Below are positions 27,809 through 37,570 of a DNA stretch of 64,000 bases, in pieces. This DNA is from Flagellimonas sp. CMM7 (GTDB lineage: Bacteria > Bacteroidota > Bacteroidia > Flavobacteriales > Flavobacteriaceae), in NCBI RefSeq assembly GCF_021390195.1, contig NZ_CP090003.1, positions 4,299,501 to 4,363,500 of the forward strand. Reading direction: 5' to 3'. Within the stretch, counting starts at the first letter, position 1; each line of letters starts with the position of its first letter. The position numbers were made by a program, and so were the translations under genes. The notes under the pieces are model-generated. The model made no database searches. It was given only the letters and a program-made list of their open reading frames with translations, and was not told where the DNA came from.

Positions 27809-28663
27809 ATGAATAAATTTATATTAACTATTATTGCTATTAGTATTTCTTTTTATACAATAGCACAATCAGAACATTTTGGTATAGACATGCCAATTCC
27901 AAGTCCAAAGTCTAAAGTCACGCAAACCGTTGGCTTTACAAACGTCACTATTGAATATTTTAGACCAAGCATTCGTGGAAGAAAAATATTTGGGGGCTTG
28001 GTTCCCTATAATGAAATATGGCGTACTGGCGCTAATGAAGCTTCCAAATTTACCTTTAGCAAAGATATTACTTTAGGGGGAGTTAAACTTGTTGAGGGCA
28101 GCTATATTATAATAACTACACCAAATGCTTCCAAATGGCAAATACATATTCATCAGTTTGATGAAGAAACTTACGATTATTCCGAATTACAACCTTTGGC
28201 TACATTTAATATCGTACCTAAAAAATTAAGTGAACCTATAGAATCATTTTTAATTGATCTTAATAACTTAAGAAGAGCATCTTGCACAATTGACATTTCT
28301 TGGGAAAATACACTAATTTCCATCCCACTTGAAGTTGATACTGAAGAAGTTCTTATGAGTAAAATCATGAACTATCAAAACGATAAAAATGATAGAATGT
28401 TCGAAGATTACTTTTCAGCATCAGCATATCTTCTAGAAAGAGGTATTGAATTAGAAAAAGCACTTAATTTTGCAAATAAAGCATTAGAGATAAACACGGA
28501 TGCCTTTTGGGTTCTTGGAGTAAAAGCTAATATTTTAGCTAAATTAGGAAATCACGACGCTGCAATTTCTATTGCTGAAGAAAGTATTAAAGGTGCCCAC
28601 CCGGAAGATGACGCCGCTTTTGCAAAATCTATGCAAAAATTAATATCCTCTCTAAAAAATTAA
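27809..28663 (+). CDS. DUF2911 secreted protein with C-terminal TPR-like region
   Basis: 284 residues. A signal peptide (about 1-19, ending TIAQ) precedes the DUF2911 domain (about 28-175), with its signature SIRGRKIFGGLVPYNEIWRTG and ANEASKFTFSKDI. This is followed by a helical region with TPR character (NFANKALEINTDAFWVLGVK). The family is common in Bacteroidota and has no established function; in PULs it is thought to be periplasmic. It lies between the LamG pair and the beta-helix gene, all on plus. Confidence 0.85.
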   Translation: MNKFILTIIAISISFYTIAQSEHFGIDMPIPSPKSKVTQTVGFTNVTIEYFRPSIRGRKIFGGLVPYNEIWRTGANEASKFTFSKDITLGGVKLVEGSYIIITTPNASKWQIHIHQFDEETYDYSELQPLATFNIVPKKLSEPIESFLIDLNNLRRASCTIDISWENTLISIPLEVDTEEVLMSKIMNYQNDKNDRMFEDYFSASAYLLERGIELEKALNFANKALEINTDAFWVLGVKANILAKLGNHDAAISIAEESIKGAHPEDDAAFAKSMQKLISSLKN

Positions 28664-28854
28664 ACATGTATAAAAACACACATCTGTTAGAAGCAATATG
28701 CTTTCGCAGTAAAGTTGGGGTATTTACTAATACCAAATCTGATTTAGATTATATTGCTTAGACTGGTTTAAATATGAGTTGAATAACGCACTACATCTTT
28801 ATCTACAATCAAAACCTAATTAATCCTTTAGTAAAATATTTAAAATCAATTGTC

Positions 28855-30114
28855 ATGAAAAATTTAAAATTCAAAAGTGTATTTATTGCAATTATAGTAA
28901 CTATAATCACCATAAACCATTCTTTTTCTCAACAAAGTAATTCTGAGAAAAATATCGTATATGTAAATTCTAATTTAAGCTCTAACGGCGATGGAACGTC
29001 TTGGAAATCTGCATTCAATTCCCTTGAAACTGCTTTGGCAAAAGCAAAAGCTAATACCGAAATATGGGTAACTCAAGGCACTTATGTCCCAGAAAGGAAA
29101 GTTACCGGAAACCAAAAAAGAGATTTTAGTTTTCAATTAAAAAACAACATCAGCTTACTAGGAGGGTTTAAAGGTACTGAGCTTAAAAGTGATGAGAGGA
29201 ACTGGAAAGAAAATAAAACAATACTAAGTGGAGATTTGAATAAAGATGATGAAACAGATCAAAATCTATCGGATAATTGTTTTCACGTTGTAACCGGCAA
29301 TGGCACCAACCGTACAGCAATAATTGATGGTTTCATCATAACTGGAGGGAATGCCAATATGGACGAATGGCCTAACGATGGCGGAGGAGGTATGAATATT
29401 GAAGAAGGCAGTCCAACTATAAAGAACTGTATCGTTACTAATAATAAAGCATTCGCCGATGGTGCTGGCATACGTGTTTGGGGGGACTCTAACCCTACTA
29501 TTAGTTTCTGTTTATTTTCTAAAAACCAATCCGTGCAAGAAGGCGGGGGACTTATGAATGGCCCTGGAAGCCATACAAAGGTATTTAACTGTATCTTTAA
29601 AAATAATAAGGTAGGAGAAGATGGCGCAGGTATGTACAATAATGAAACGACCAATCAAGTCATTGCAAATTGTCTTTTTTACAACAATGAAGCTACTTTA
29701 ACTGGAGGTGGTATGTATAATGTTAATGGTAGTGCTCCACTAATAGTTAACTGCACATTTGTTAACAATGTTGCTAAAGAAGTTGGAGGCGGTATGAGCA
29801 ACAGAGACAGTAATCCAAAACTTAGAAATTGCATCCTATGGGGAAACACAGCTCCAAAAAACATGGAAATAAATGACTTGAGATCTACTCCTGATATTGC
29901 ATATAGTATTGTATCAGGAGGTTATAATGGCACAAATATCATTGATTCTAACCCCAATTTTAAGGGCAATGGTTTTGAACTCACAGATAAATCACCCGCC
30001 ATTAACTCAGGAACCAATAGTGTATTCCCAGAAGACCTTAAGATTGATCTAAATGGAAAAGACAGAATCATAGATGATGCGATAGATTTAGGTGCCTATG
30101 AATTTAAAAAATAA
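28855..30114 (+). CDS. secreted right-handed beta-helix protein (choice-of-anchor Q type)
   Basis: 419 residues with a signal peptide (about 1-25, HSFSQ). The DUF1565-like N-terminus (VYVNSNLSSNGDGTSWKSAF, then AKANTEIWVTQGTYVP) leads into a pectin-lyase-like beta-helix. Regular turns repeat G-G-G-M or D-G-A-G: DGGGGMNIEEGSPTIKNC, DGAGIRVWGDSNPTISFC, EGGGLMNGPG, DGAGMYNN, TGGGMYNV, VGGGMSNRDSNPKLRNC. The end (SPAINSGTNSV, DLGAYEFK) is the choice-of-anchor Q tail. Such proteins bind or cleave polysaccharides, but no lyase catalytic set is evident. It closes the left plus-strand PUL arm and is followed by a strong terminator. Confidence 0.83.
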   Translation: MKNLKFKSVFIAIIVTIITINHSFSQQSNSEKNIVYVNSNLSSNGDGTSWKSAFNSLETALAKAKANTEIWVTQGTYVPERKVTGNQKRDFSFQLKNNISLLGGFKGTELKSDERNWKENKTILSGDLNKDDETDQNLSDNCFHVVTGNGTNRTAIIDGFIITGGNANMDEWPNDGGGGMNIEEGSPTIKNCIVTNNKAFADGAGIRVWGDSNPTISFCLFSKNQSVQEGGGLMNGPGSHTKVFNCIFKNNKVGEDGAGMYNNETTNQVIANCLFYNNEATLTGGGMYNVNGSAPLIVNCTFVNNVAKEVGGGMSNRDSNPKLRNCILWGNTAPKNMEINDLRSTPDIAYSIVSGGYNGTNIIDSNPNFKGNGFELTDKSPAINSGTNSVFPEDLKIDLNGKDRIIDDAIDLGAYEFKK

Positions 30115-30248
30115 TACGTTTTAAGGTGCTAGCTAAAGCAGGCTAACGTTTAAACGACGGTGTGTATACCCTCTATACCCGTACAAAACAAAAAACAATA
30201 ACTAAAATTTCTGTTTGGATTAGTTATCACTATAAACAGTTGTTTTCT

Positions 30249-30293
30249 CTATATGAAAGTCAAAAAACACAAGACTTTCATATAGATTTTTTT
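30249..30293. terminator. strong, probably bidirectional terminator between convergent PUL arms
   Basis: Perfect 13-base arms, CTATATGAAAGTC and its complement, around an 11-base loop, followed by a run of seven T on plus and preceded by T/A-rich sequence. It separates the plus-strand arm ending at 30114 from the minus-strand operon ending at 30368. The rest of the 253-base gap shows no gene. Confidence 0.85.
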
Positions 30294-30367
30294 GGTACTT
30301 AATTAGCTAACGATACCAAAGGCAAAACTAGTTTACCAATAAAAGCAACTATTTTATTGATTAGTTT

Positions 30368-31321
30368 TTAATTAGAATCTACTAATTTAAGACTAACATT
30401 GCGCTTAATGAATTTTAAATCTCGTGTTATAGCTTTTAAAACTAATTTAGGCTCTATTGCTAATTTTTTATCACCATGTTCTGCGCCTCCTAAAGGATAT
30501 TCTAAATGCAACGTAATATTTCCAGGAATCTCTAAAGTCTCAAGAAGTTTTGAATAGGTTTTAAAATCAACATCTCCTTTTCCTAATGGAACATCTTCGA
30601 TATCTGGCCCCTGTTTGGTCGTTTCCCAAACAAAATCTTTTAGGTCTAGCGATTTCACATATTTACAAATAGCCTTTAGGTCTGTAGACCAAGAATTGAA
30701 TCCCTCAACAGAAGCATGGCGTACATCATATCTTACACCTAACCATTTAGGGTTAATACTATTGTAAACTTCTCTGATATCCCAAACCGATGCACCAAAA
30801 CCATTCCCGCTGTGGTTCTGATAATCGGCACGAATATTATAAATACCGCACAATTGATCTAAGGCAGATAATTTTTCTCCAATTTGTATCAAATTCTCCT
30901 CTAAGCCAAGGTGTTCTTCAAAATGATACCAGCCTAATCTTAACTGTTCAACCCCTAGATGAGAAGCTGTTTTGATTATCCTTTCAGAGTATTTATCGCT
31001 GGCATCTGTAATAGCAGTAGTTATTGTATCTATGATTAACCCTTCTGCTCTAATAGCCTTTATTGCCTTTGGCAGCTGTTCTTCAACATCTTGGGGCCCT
31101 ACATGGCCTCCTGGTCTTACGGTGAGATCTACTCCGTCAAACCCTAGGTTTTTTGCAACCTTGGCCATTTCAGAAAAGTCTAACCATTGCAGATGTTTAG
31201 AAAAGATATATACGTTACGCGTTCTTACTTGGCCTGGTACGAAATGTAAGTTAGGCATACCAACAAAAACTAAACCAGAGGCATATGCTGTTTGTTTTAT
31301 AAAATCTCTTCGCCTCATCAT
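30368..31321 (-). CDS. sugar phosphate isomerase/epimerase-like TIM-barrel protein with Tat signal
   Basis: 317 residues. A twin-arginine signal (MRRRDFIKQTAYASGLVFVG) precedes a xylose-isomerase-like TIM barrel (AP endonuclease 2 superfamily). Metal-site residues are visible in LRLGWYHFEEH, YQNHSGNGFGASVWD, LGVRYDVRHASVEG and TLHLEYPLGGAEHGD. Members isomerise or epimerise sugars and related compounds, or act with oxidoreductases on modified sugars. It is the last gene of the 21-kb minus-strand run, 12 bases after the DoxX gene. Its role is likely processing of an oxidised or unusual sugar in the periplasm; the substrate is unknown. Confidence 0.85.
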   Translation of the reverse strand: MMRRRDFIKQTAYASGLVFVGMPNLHFVPGQVRTRNVYIFSKHLQWLDFSEMAKVAKNLGFDGVDLTVRPGGHVGPQDVEEQLPKAIKAIRAEGLIIDTITTAITDASDKYSERIIKTASHLGVEQLRLGWYHFEEHLGLEENLIQIGEKLSALDQLCGIYNIRADYQNHSGNGFGASVWDIREVYNSINPKWLGVRYDVRHASVEGFNSWSTDLKAICKYVKSLDLKDFVWETTKQGPDIEDVPLGKGDVDFKTYSKLLETLEIPGNITLHLEYPLGGAEHGDKKLAIEPKLVLKAITRDLKFIKRNVSLKLVDSN

Positions 31322-31333
31322 TAGTTTAATAAA

Positions 31334-31804
31334 TTACCTATTGTGCTTTATTAAAAATGAGTCTAACCCCGTTTTATAACTTGTGGGAAATAAAATAAGT
31401 ATGCATAGTGCTAGTAACTCTATGACAATTGAATTTATAATATGTGCCGTACCAAGAGAAAAGCTACATAAATAATATAGAAATAATAAAAGTACTCCAA
31501 AATATTTTAATGGTTTTGACAATAACCCTAGAATTAACGAAACGCCAATAATAACTTGCCCCCACTGGTTTACACTATCTGATATTTCCAATAGCATCTC
31601 ATTCTCAGCAATATAATGGAATAGAAAGGAGCATAAATTATTTGATGCTTCTAAAAAAGTCTTAGCAGACCAGTCTGGTTGGTATACTTTATTTAACCCT
31701 TCTTGCAAAAAATGCCATCCAATAGCAATTCTTAACCCGGTAAGCACAATAAGTTGAAGTTTAGAATAGGTTTTGGTTCTATATTCTAAAAAAACGGACT
31801 TCAT
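31334..31804 (-). CDS. DoxX-family membrane protein
   Basis: 156 residues with four membrane segments. The DoxX pattern is visible in IGWHFLQEGLNKVYQPDWSA near the N-terminus and WGQVIIGVSLILGLLSKPLK in the middle. In Bacteroidota PULs such proteins often sit beside Gfo/Idh/MocA oxidoreductases and TIM-barrel isomerases, as here on both sides. A role in passing electrons from periplasmic sugar oxidation to the quinone pool is suspected from that context only. Confidence 0.82.
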   Translation of the reverse strand: MKSVFLEYRTKTYSKLQLIVLTGLRIAIGWHFLQEGLNKVYQPDWSAKTFLEASNNLCSFLFHYIAENEMLLEISDSVNQWGQVIIGVSLILGLLSKPLKYFGVLLLFLYYLCSFSLGTAHIINSIVIELLALCILILFPTSYKTGLDSFLIKHNR

Positions 31805-31874
31805 ACCTGAAAGTGTTTTACAATTAAATCAACACTATTTTTTCATTAACCTCATCCCAATCTACACGTTTGCC

Positions 31875-33158
31875 TTATATACCGTCTACTTGCGCTACCT
31901 CAAATGGAAAAGTATAAATGGGGTCACCTTCTTTCTGTTGTAATTTAATATAAGCTTCATTATATAAATCTGGAAAAATGCGTACCTCTCCTCCTACTTC
32001 CATTTGAGCTTTGGTTCCTAATAAGTGTATGCCACGATCAAATCTACTCTTTAAAGTACAATCGTAAGTAAGTGTTAGACCTTTATCTGGGTAGTTATAT
32101 ATAACGTTATAGGAATCGGGAATATCTCTTGGGTCTTTAAAATAGTAATTACCTCCTAAGGATACAACAGATTTTGGAATGCCTACACCTAAAATCTGAT
32201 TTACACCATCAAATGCATGGGTAAATTGATTTCCTCCTGGCCCTGTACCAAAATCGAAATGCTTCTGCCAATTAAAAAACTTATCCAAATCAAAAGGTAC
32301 ATCACCTGTGTTTCTAATATACTCTTTCCAGTTCACATTTGACATATTGGCCTTTTCATGGATACCTCTTATCCATGCACCAAAATCACTATTACGATCA
32401 GTATACGTTTCTATAGCCGAAATGGTTCCAACAACACCTTTATCTAATAATTGCTTGGCCTTTTTGTAACTCGCCTGTTGTCTATTTTGATGCCCCAACT
32501 GAAAAACCACATTACTTTGCTTTATGGCTTTACGCAAAGCCACAGCTTCCTCAATAGTGCGTGTCATGGGTTTTTCACAATATACATGAACCCCTCGTTT
32601 TGAGGCTTCTATTGCTATTTCTGCATGCCATAAGTCTGCGGTTGCAATCATGATAGCGTCTATCTTACCGCTATCTAACATTTCCTTATAAGTAGGATAA
32701 ATAACTGGAGGCGTTACACTTACTATCTTTCTGCTGATTAACTTCTTACTTGCTATTTTTGCACCACGCTCTGCTCTTATAGAAAATAAATCGCATACCC
32801 CAACAATGTCTATGTTGAGATCTTCTTGCACTTTCATTTCCTCGAGTGTGTAAGGGTCTTCAGCTATGAGTTCATCATCTATATAGCCCAACGAACGCAT
32901 AAGGTCAGGACCTCGCCACCCTAAACCAACCACGCCAATACGAAGTGTATTAGAGTCTGTTATTGGTCTCTCTTGTTTTTCTTTTTCAACCTCTTCAAAA
33001 TCAAGCTCTAGTTCATTAAGCGAGTTTAAATAGTTGTCAGACTTATTTGTGTCCTGAACTTTAGAAAATTGCTGATAAAACAATCCTAAAAAAGGAACTC
33101 CAATAAGTCCCTTTATCAAATTTCTACGCTTGGAATTTCCGATATTATCGTTTGACAT
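31875..33158 (-). CDS. Gfo/Idh/MocA-family oxidoreductase with Tat-like signal
   Basis: 427 residues. The N-terminus KRRNLIKGLIGVPFLGLFYQ is a twin-arginine-type signal. It is followed by an acidic linker (LELDFEEVEKEKQE) and the Rossmann domain (RIGVVGLGWRGPDLMRSLG). VYCEKPMTRTIEEAV holds the Lys of the family, and DFGTGPGGNQFTHAFDGVN holds the His/Asp of the catalytic region. The layout resembles the secreted Gfo/Idh proteins with tightly bound NAD found in marine PULs. It probably oxidises or epimerises a sugar released by the PUL. It is 70 bases upstream of the DoxX gene on the same strand. Confidence 0.9.
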   Translation of the reverse strand: MSNDNIGNSKRRNLIKGLIGVPFLGLFYQQFSKVQDTNKSDNYLNSLNELELDFEEVEKEKQERPITDSNTLRIGVVGLGWRGPDLMRSLGYIDDELIAEDPYTLEEMKVQEDLNIDIVGVCDLFSIRAERGAKIASKKLISRKIVSVTPPVIYPTYKEMLDSGKIDAIMIATADLWHAEIAIEASKRGVHVYCEKPMTRTIEEAVALRKAIKQSNVVFQLGHQNRQQASYKKAKQLLDKGVVGTISAIETYTDRNSDFGAWIRGIHEKANMSNVNWKEYIRNTGDVPFDLDKFFNWQKHFDFGTGPGGNQFTHAFDGVNQILGVGIPKSVVSLGGNYYFKDPRDIPDSYNVIYNYPDKGLTLTYDCTLKSRFDRGIHLLGTKAQMEVGGEVRIFPDLYNEAYIKLQQKEGDPIYTFPFEVAQVDGI

Positions 33159-33244
33159 ATCCTCTTGATTTATCCTATTCTGATTGAGATTGTTCTTTCA
33201 TAAATTCCTAAAATAATTTTAAATGCACTAAAGCTTTAAAAAGA

Positions 33245-34228
33245 CTAATAAACACCATGTATATGTTCGTGTACTTCATTCACGTAAAACGTTTCTAGTG
33301 TTTTCATAAGGTCATTGGGCAGTGGGTCTAACGTGCTAGCCGTAGCATTTCCAATAACTTGTGATGTAGAACTCGCTCCGGGTATTACAGTAGAGACGGC
33401 TTTATGATCCAAAATCCAGCGTAATGCCATTTGTGCCATAGTTAGCTCTGGAGGGCACAATGTTTTAAGGTGTTCTGAAAGTTCTAACCCTTTATCAAAA
33501 AATAGCCCCGAAAATGTCTCTCCTGCATTAAAAAACTTTCCACCTTGATTAAAGTTTCTATGGTCGTTCTCTGCAAACTTGGTATTTTTATTGAATTTCC
33601 CCGTTAATAAGCCACTTGCCAAAGGTAATCTTACAATAATTCCAACACCTTTAGATTGAGCTTGTGGTAATAATTGTTTGGTAAGTTTTTGCCTAAAGAT
33701 ATTATAAATGACTTGTAGTGATTGAAGCCCGTCTTGTTCCATGCATATTAATGCCTCTTCAATACTCTCAACACTAGCGCCAAAGTGAGCAATCTTATCT
33801 TCACGCTGTAATCTCCGCAACCAATCAAAAATGGCACCATCTTCAAGTACATCTTGAGGCACACAATGTAACTGAAGTAAATCTAAGGTTTTTACCCCTA
33901 AACGTTCTGCTGATGCCTCTATAGATTCTCTTAATATGGCCTCATTAAAATTATTACCAACTTTTACAGATTTTCCAAACTTAGTAGCCACTTTAATATC
34001 TGCATCTGTTGTTTTTAGGAAAGCACCTATTAAAGACTCACTTTGCCCTTCACCATATTCATCGGCGGTATCAAAAAAACGAATACCACTATCTACAGCG
34101 GCCTGAAGAATTTCAAAGGCTCTATCATTATTCATATCATCTCCCCAGTTCTTTCCCCCTAATTGCCAACAACCTAGGCCAACTTCAGTAACATTAAACC
34201 CGTTCTTTCCTAATATTCTACTTTTCAT
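33245..34228 (-). CDS. aldo/keto reductase
   Basis: 327 residues, NADPH-dependent barrel. The catalytic set is present: Asp and Tyr in FFDTADEYGEGQSES, Lys in VATKFGKS, and His in LLQLHCVPQ. The C-terminal cofactor site includes STVIPGASSTSQVIGN. Starts MKSRILGKNGFNVTEVGLG. No signal peptide, so it is cytosolic, unlike the neighbouring oxidoreductase. In this setting it could reduce an aldose or a keto-sugar intermediate; substrate unknown. Confidence 0.92.
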   Translation of the reverse strand: MKSRILGKNGFNVTEVGLGCWQLGGKNWGDDMNNDRAFEILQAAVDSGIRFFDTADEYGEGQSESLIGAFLKTTDADIKVATKFGKSVKVGNNFNEAILRESIEASAERLGVKTLDLLQLHCVPQDVLEDGAIFDWLRRLQREDKIAHFGASVESIEEALICMEQDGLQSLQVIYNIFRQKLTKQLLPQAQSKGVGIIVRLPLASGLLTGKFNKNTKFAENDHRNFNQGGKFFNAGETFSGLFFDKGLELSEHLKTLCPPELTMAQMALRWILDHKAVSTVIPGASSTSQVIGNATASTLDPLPNDLMKTLETFYVNEVHEHIHGVY

Positions 34229-34312
34229 TTCTGTATTTTTTATATCGTATTTGTCTGTAAACAGACATTTGCCAAAAGATTGATTTATCCTATTTTCTCT
34301 GTCTATGAATTG

Positions 34313-36394
34313 TTAATTTAAAGTGAGCGTTACTGGTTTTACAACATCCGTTTCAAGCCAAATAATAAGATCCTTAGATTCTAAACTCTTTCGAATAGAA
34401 TACTTATACTTTTTTGACGGCGATTGTTGCAACCCATCTATTTCTAAAACAGGGACTTTACCTCCCCAGTTTTTAATTATGAACGTTGGGTTTACAAGAG
34501 GAGATTTTTCTGAAGCCTGAATGTCCAGAGTTAATGATTCATTGGCATCACTATTTTTAATTAAGTGATAGGCTCTGTCATTTCTATTAAAACCCTGATG
34601 GGTATAATTACCGGCTGTTACTTTTAATTCAGGCGTTTTAAGCCAAAACTTGGCAAAGCCAGTTAAATTTTGAATTGGCTCACCACTGAGTCCAAGTATA
34701 AAGCGACCTTCTAATGGTCCATTTTCAGTTTCACGGTTTATTCCTGCTTCTGGAGAAGTAATCGCAGAACTGGTTACCCTGTCGTTTGCTAATACAAATC
34801 GCCCATCACTAGGTATTTGCGACACTGGCCAATGATTCCTCCAATGAAATTTTGAAAGGCGGTAATCTATTTCCTTTCTTCCGCCCCCATAAGGCCCGAT
34901 ATTTCCATTTTTTTCATAAATAAAAAACGGTTTAGTTTGAGATTTTACATTAATAACAGACAGCACTTCATTATCAACAGCGTTTTTAAATTGTCCTCCT
35001 GCTCCTGCTAGTTGGTCAGATGGCCACGTTTCAAAGGAGTGTTTGCTTGTTTCGCCTTTAAGATTCATAAGTGTTACGGCAACCATGTCAATATTGTCTT
35101 CTGGTCTTTCTCCAGGATTAGACAACAAAGCCGGTTCCGTAATACTATAACCATCGTCATAACCATGAATCTTATAATGCCTAACGGCGATACCATCTGG
35201 GTAGATATAATAATATTCATCAGCCCAGTCGCCCCAATTGGTTACTTCATCTGTATTTGCAATAGAATAATTTATATCCGTTAAGGCATAGCGCCAATGC
35301 ACCACTACCCGTGCCTCATTGTTTTCTACGACACGTATATGACTATATCGGTTTTGCTTATCAGACATGTGCTCCATACAACCAAAATCTCCAAAAGTTT
35401 CAGCACTTTGATCGGCTATCCACCTTCCATTCTCTGTGACCAAATTCATATTATAATTGGTACCCTTCCAAAATACCATAGAATATCTTTTATCATCAAA
35501 GGTGATTACAACATCTGGATAACTATCATCTCTCCATAGTCTATCCCAATCTTCATCATAGTTAAGCTTGGTATAGTGCGCCCCAAATTCTGGATTCTCA
35601 ATATGTATTTCTGGTAGCTTACGCCAGATTAATTGAGGTTCATTTTGAGGTTTCAATTGCTCATAAATACGTTCAAGTTCACCTTGAGATTTAGCTTTTC
35701 CAGTAATCTTTAATTCATCAATAAGACCATCGAAAGAATACTTTGCTGGCACATCCACAAACCCTGCCCGATTTAATGACGAGGGCGCCATAGATTTATG
35801 GTTTCGAGCTATTTGCATAGGAAATTCGCGATCGTATAACAGGTCCCCTTTTACAGGTAGTTCACCAGACAGTTTACCATTTATATAAACCTTCATACCT
35901 GTTTCCGGATGATATGTTGCCGCTATGTAAGACCACTTCATATATGGAATGGTTTCTGTACTTATGCATTCTCGCCATTGCCTAGCAACCGCAGCATGTA
36001 AGCCTACCCTTCCTTCGCCGTCAATACCAAAAAACATACCCCGATGTTTTTTATATTCCTGATTATAAATAGCACACCAATTCCAAGGATAAGCTTGAGG
36101 GGCTACCCAAGCTTCTATAGTAAAAGGCCCTATAATTACTGGTGAAGTTTCTTCATCTCTCTGTATTGAAGTTGTAAAGCCATCGCATTTAATCGCCTTG
36201 CCATTGACACCCTCAACCAATTTATAATACCCGGTTATTTCATCTGAAATATTTCCGCCCTTATCTTTAATGGTATTGTTAGTTACTTCATTAAAATCCC
36301 AATAAGCCAACAAGCTCTTATTGGTCTGACCATGTAATTGCACAGTTAACAGACCTATCACTAATAATAGGTATACTTTGTTTATAAACTTCAT
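34313..36394 (-). CDS. secreted PUL protein, LamG domain plus WNHWPVA-type module
   Basis: 693 residues with an ordinary signal peptide (about 1-22, ending QLHGQ). The LamG domain is N-terminal (about 27-250: FTIEAWVAPQAYPWNWCAIY, YSFDGLIDELKITGKAKS). It is followed by one full module (about 270-693). Module motifs: FGAHYTKL, MVFWKGTNYNMNLV, CMEHMSDKQNRYSHIRVVE, RVVVHWRYAL, WGDWADEYYYIYPDGIAVRH, RNHWPVSQIPSDGRFVL. Unlike the two lipoproteins, it lacks the N-terminal half-module, so this may be the ancestral layout. It lies within the minus-strand operon between aldo/keto reductase and the epimerase. Function unknown. Confidence 0.86.
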   Translation of the reverse strand: MKFINKVYLLLVIGLLTVQLHGQTNKSLLAYWDFNEVTNNTIKDKGGNISDEITGYYKLVEGVNGKAIKCDGFTTSIQRDEETSPVIIGPFTIEAWVAPQAYPWNWCAIYNQEYKKHRGMFFGIDGEGRVGLHAAVARQWRECISTETIPYMKWSYIAATYHPETGMKVYINGKLSGELPVKGDLLYDREFPMQIARNHKSMAPSSLNRAGFVDVPAKYSFDGLIDELKITGKAKSQGELERIYEQLKPQNEPQLIWRKLPEIHIENPEFGAHYTKLNYDEDWDRLWRDDSYPDVVITFDDKRYSMVFWKGTNYNMNLVTENGRWIADQSAETFGDFGCMEHMSDKQNRYSHIRVVENNEARVVVHWRYALTDINYSIANTDEVTNWGDWADEYYYIYPDGIAVRHYKIHGYDDGYSITEPALLSNPGERPEDNIDMVAVTLMNLKGETSKHSFETWPSDQLAGAGGQFKNAVDNEVLSVINVKSQTKPFFIYEKNGNIGPYGGGRKEIDYRLSKFHWRNHWPVSQIPSDGRFVLANDRVTSSAITSPEAGINRETENGPLEGRFILGLSGEPIQNLTGFAKFWLKTPELKVTAGNYTHQGFNRNDRAYHLIKNSDANESLTLDIQASEKSPLVNPTFIIKNWGGKVPVLEIDGLQQSPSKKYKYSIRKSLESKDLIIWLETDVVKPVTLTLN

Positions 36395-36439
36395 AATTAA
36401 ATATTTAACGGTTTATATTAAAATAACTTCCTGTAATTA

Positions 36440-37510
36440 TTACTTTACAGAAAATTTGAAAATGGTTTTAGTTTGGTATGCGTCCTCAGGAGTTAAAATT
36501 ATTTTCGGAAAGTTGGATTGGTTAGGACTATCTGGGAAATGTTGTGTTTCTAAACACAATCCTGCATGTTTTCCATAATCACCATTTAGATAGTTTCCAG
36601 AATAAAATTGAATACCAGGTTGATCTGTAAGTACCTCCATTAATCTACCGCTTTCTTCATGATAAACCTCTGAGACTAAAGCACATTCACCTTTTTGAGC
36701 TTCAGATGTTTTGTCTTCATTAATTACCCAACAATGGTCATAGCCTTGTCCTATCTTTAGTTGTGGGTTATCCAAATTGATATCTTTTCCGATTTTTTTA
36801 AAAGATTTAAAATCGAATGGTGTATTTTCTACCTTCTCAATAGTACCTAAAGGAATGAGTACATCGTTCACTGGAAGATAATTATTGGAATAAATCTTTA
36901 ACTCATGATTCAGTGTGGTTTTTTTTAAGCTTCCTGATAAATTAAAATAAGCGTGTTGAGTAAGGTTAATGATCGTTTTTTTATCTGTATTGGCCTCGTA
37001 ATAAACCTCTAAAGCGTTGTTATCATTCAACTCATAAGTCACAAGAGTATTTAGGTTTCCTGGATACCCTTCTTCGCCATCTTTACTATAATAAGAAAGT
37101 GTAATGGAAACTGAGTCATCTTTGATGATAGTTGAAATGACTTGCCATATTTGTTTATCAAAACCCTTTACACCGCCATGCAAGCTATTAGGAAACTCAT
37201 TTTTTGGTAGTTCATACTTTACCTGATCAATGTAAAATGTTCCGTTCGCAATTCTATTACAGCAACGTCCGGCAACTACTCCGAAATATGGACTATTATC
37301 TTCTACATATTCCTTTAATGAATCATATCCCAGTACAATGTTTTCTATAACACCATTGTTATCAGGAACTTTAATCTTGGTTATAATAGCTCCATAATTA
37401 ATAACCTCAACTTCAATATTGTTTTTATTTTTCAATATAAATCGGTATACTTTTTCACCGTTGGGCATGTAGCCATAAATATCTTTTTTAGCTGTATTTT
37501 TTTCAGTCAA
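36440..37510 (-). CDS. galM: aldose 1-epimerase
   Basis: 356 residues of the galactose-mutarotase fold. The substrate-site residues are in NSLHGGVKGFDKQIW (His), INLTQHAYFNLSG (His) and CLETQHFPDSPNQSNFP (Glu as base). No signal peptide, so it acts in the cytosol on xylose or another aldose brought in by the adjacent symporter. Equilibrating anomers speeds use by xylose isomerase, which fits the gene order epimerase, symporter, isomerase, kinase. Confidence 0.93.
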   Translation of the reverse strand: MTEKNTAKKDIYGYMPNGEKVYRFILKNKNNIEVEVINYGAIITKIKVPDNNGVIENIVLGYDSLKEYVEDNSPYFGVVAGRCCNRIANGTFYIDQVKYELPKNEFPNSLHGGVKGFDKQIWQVISTIIKDDSVSITLSYYSKDGEEGYPGNLNTLVTYELNDNNALEVYYEANTDKKTIINLTQHAYFNLSGSLKKTTLNHELKIYSNNYLPVNDVLIPLGTIEKVENTPFDFKSFKKIGKDINLDNPQLKIGQGYDHCWVINEDKTSEAQKGECALVSEVYHEESGRLMEVLTDQPGIQFYSGNYLNGDYGKHAGLCLETQHFPDSPNQSNFPKIILTPEDAYQTKTIFKFSVK

Positions 37511-37570
37511 ATCTTTTTGTTTTATTTATTAATTTCATCTACCTAGAATATAATTTCAACAAAGAATCCG

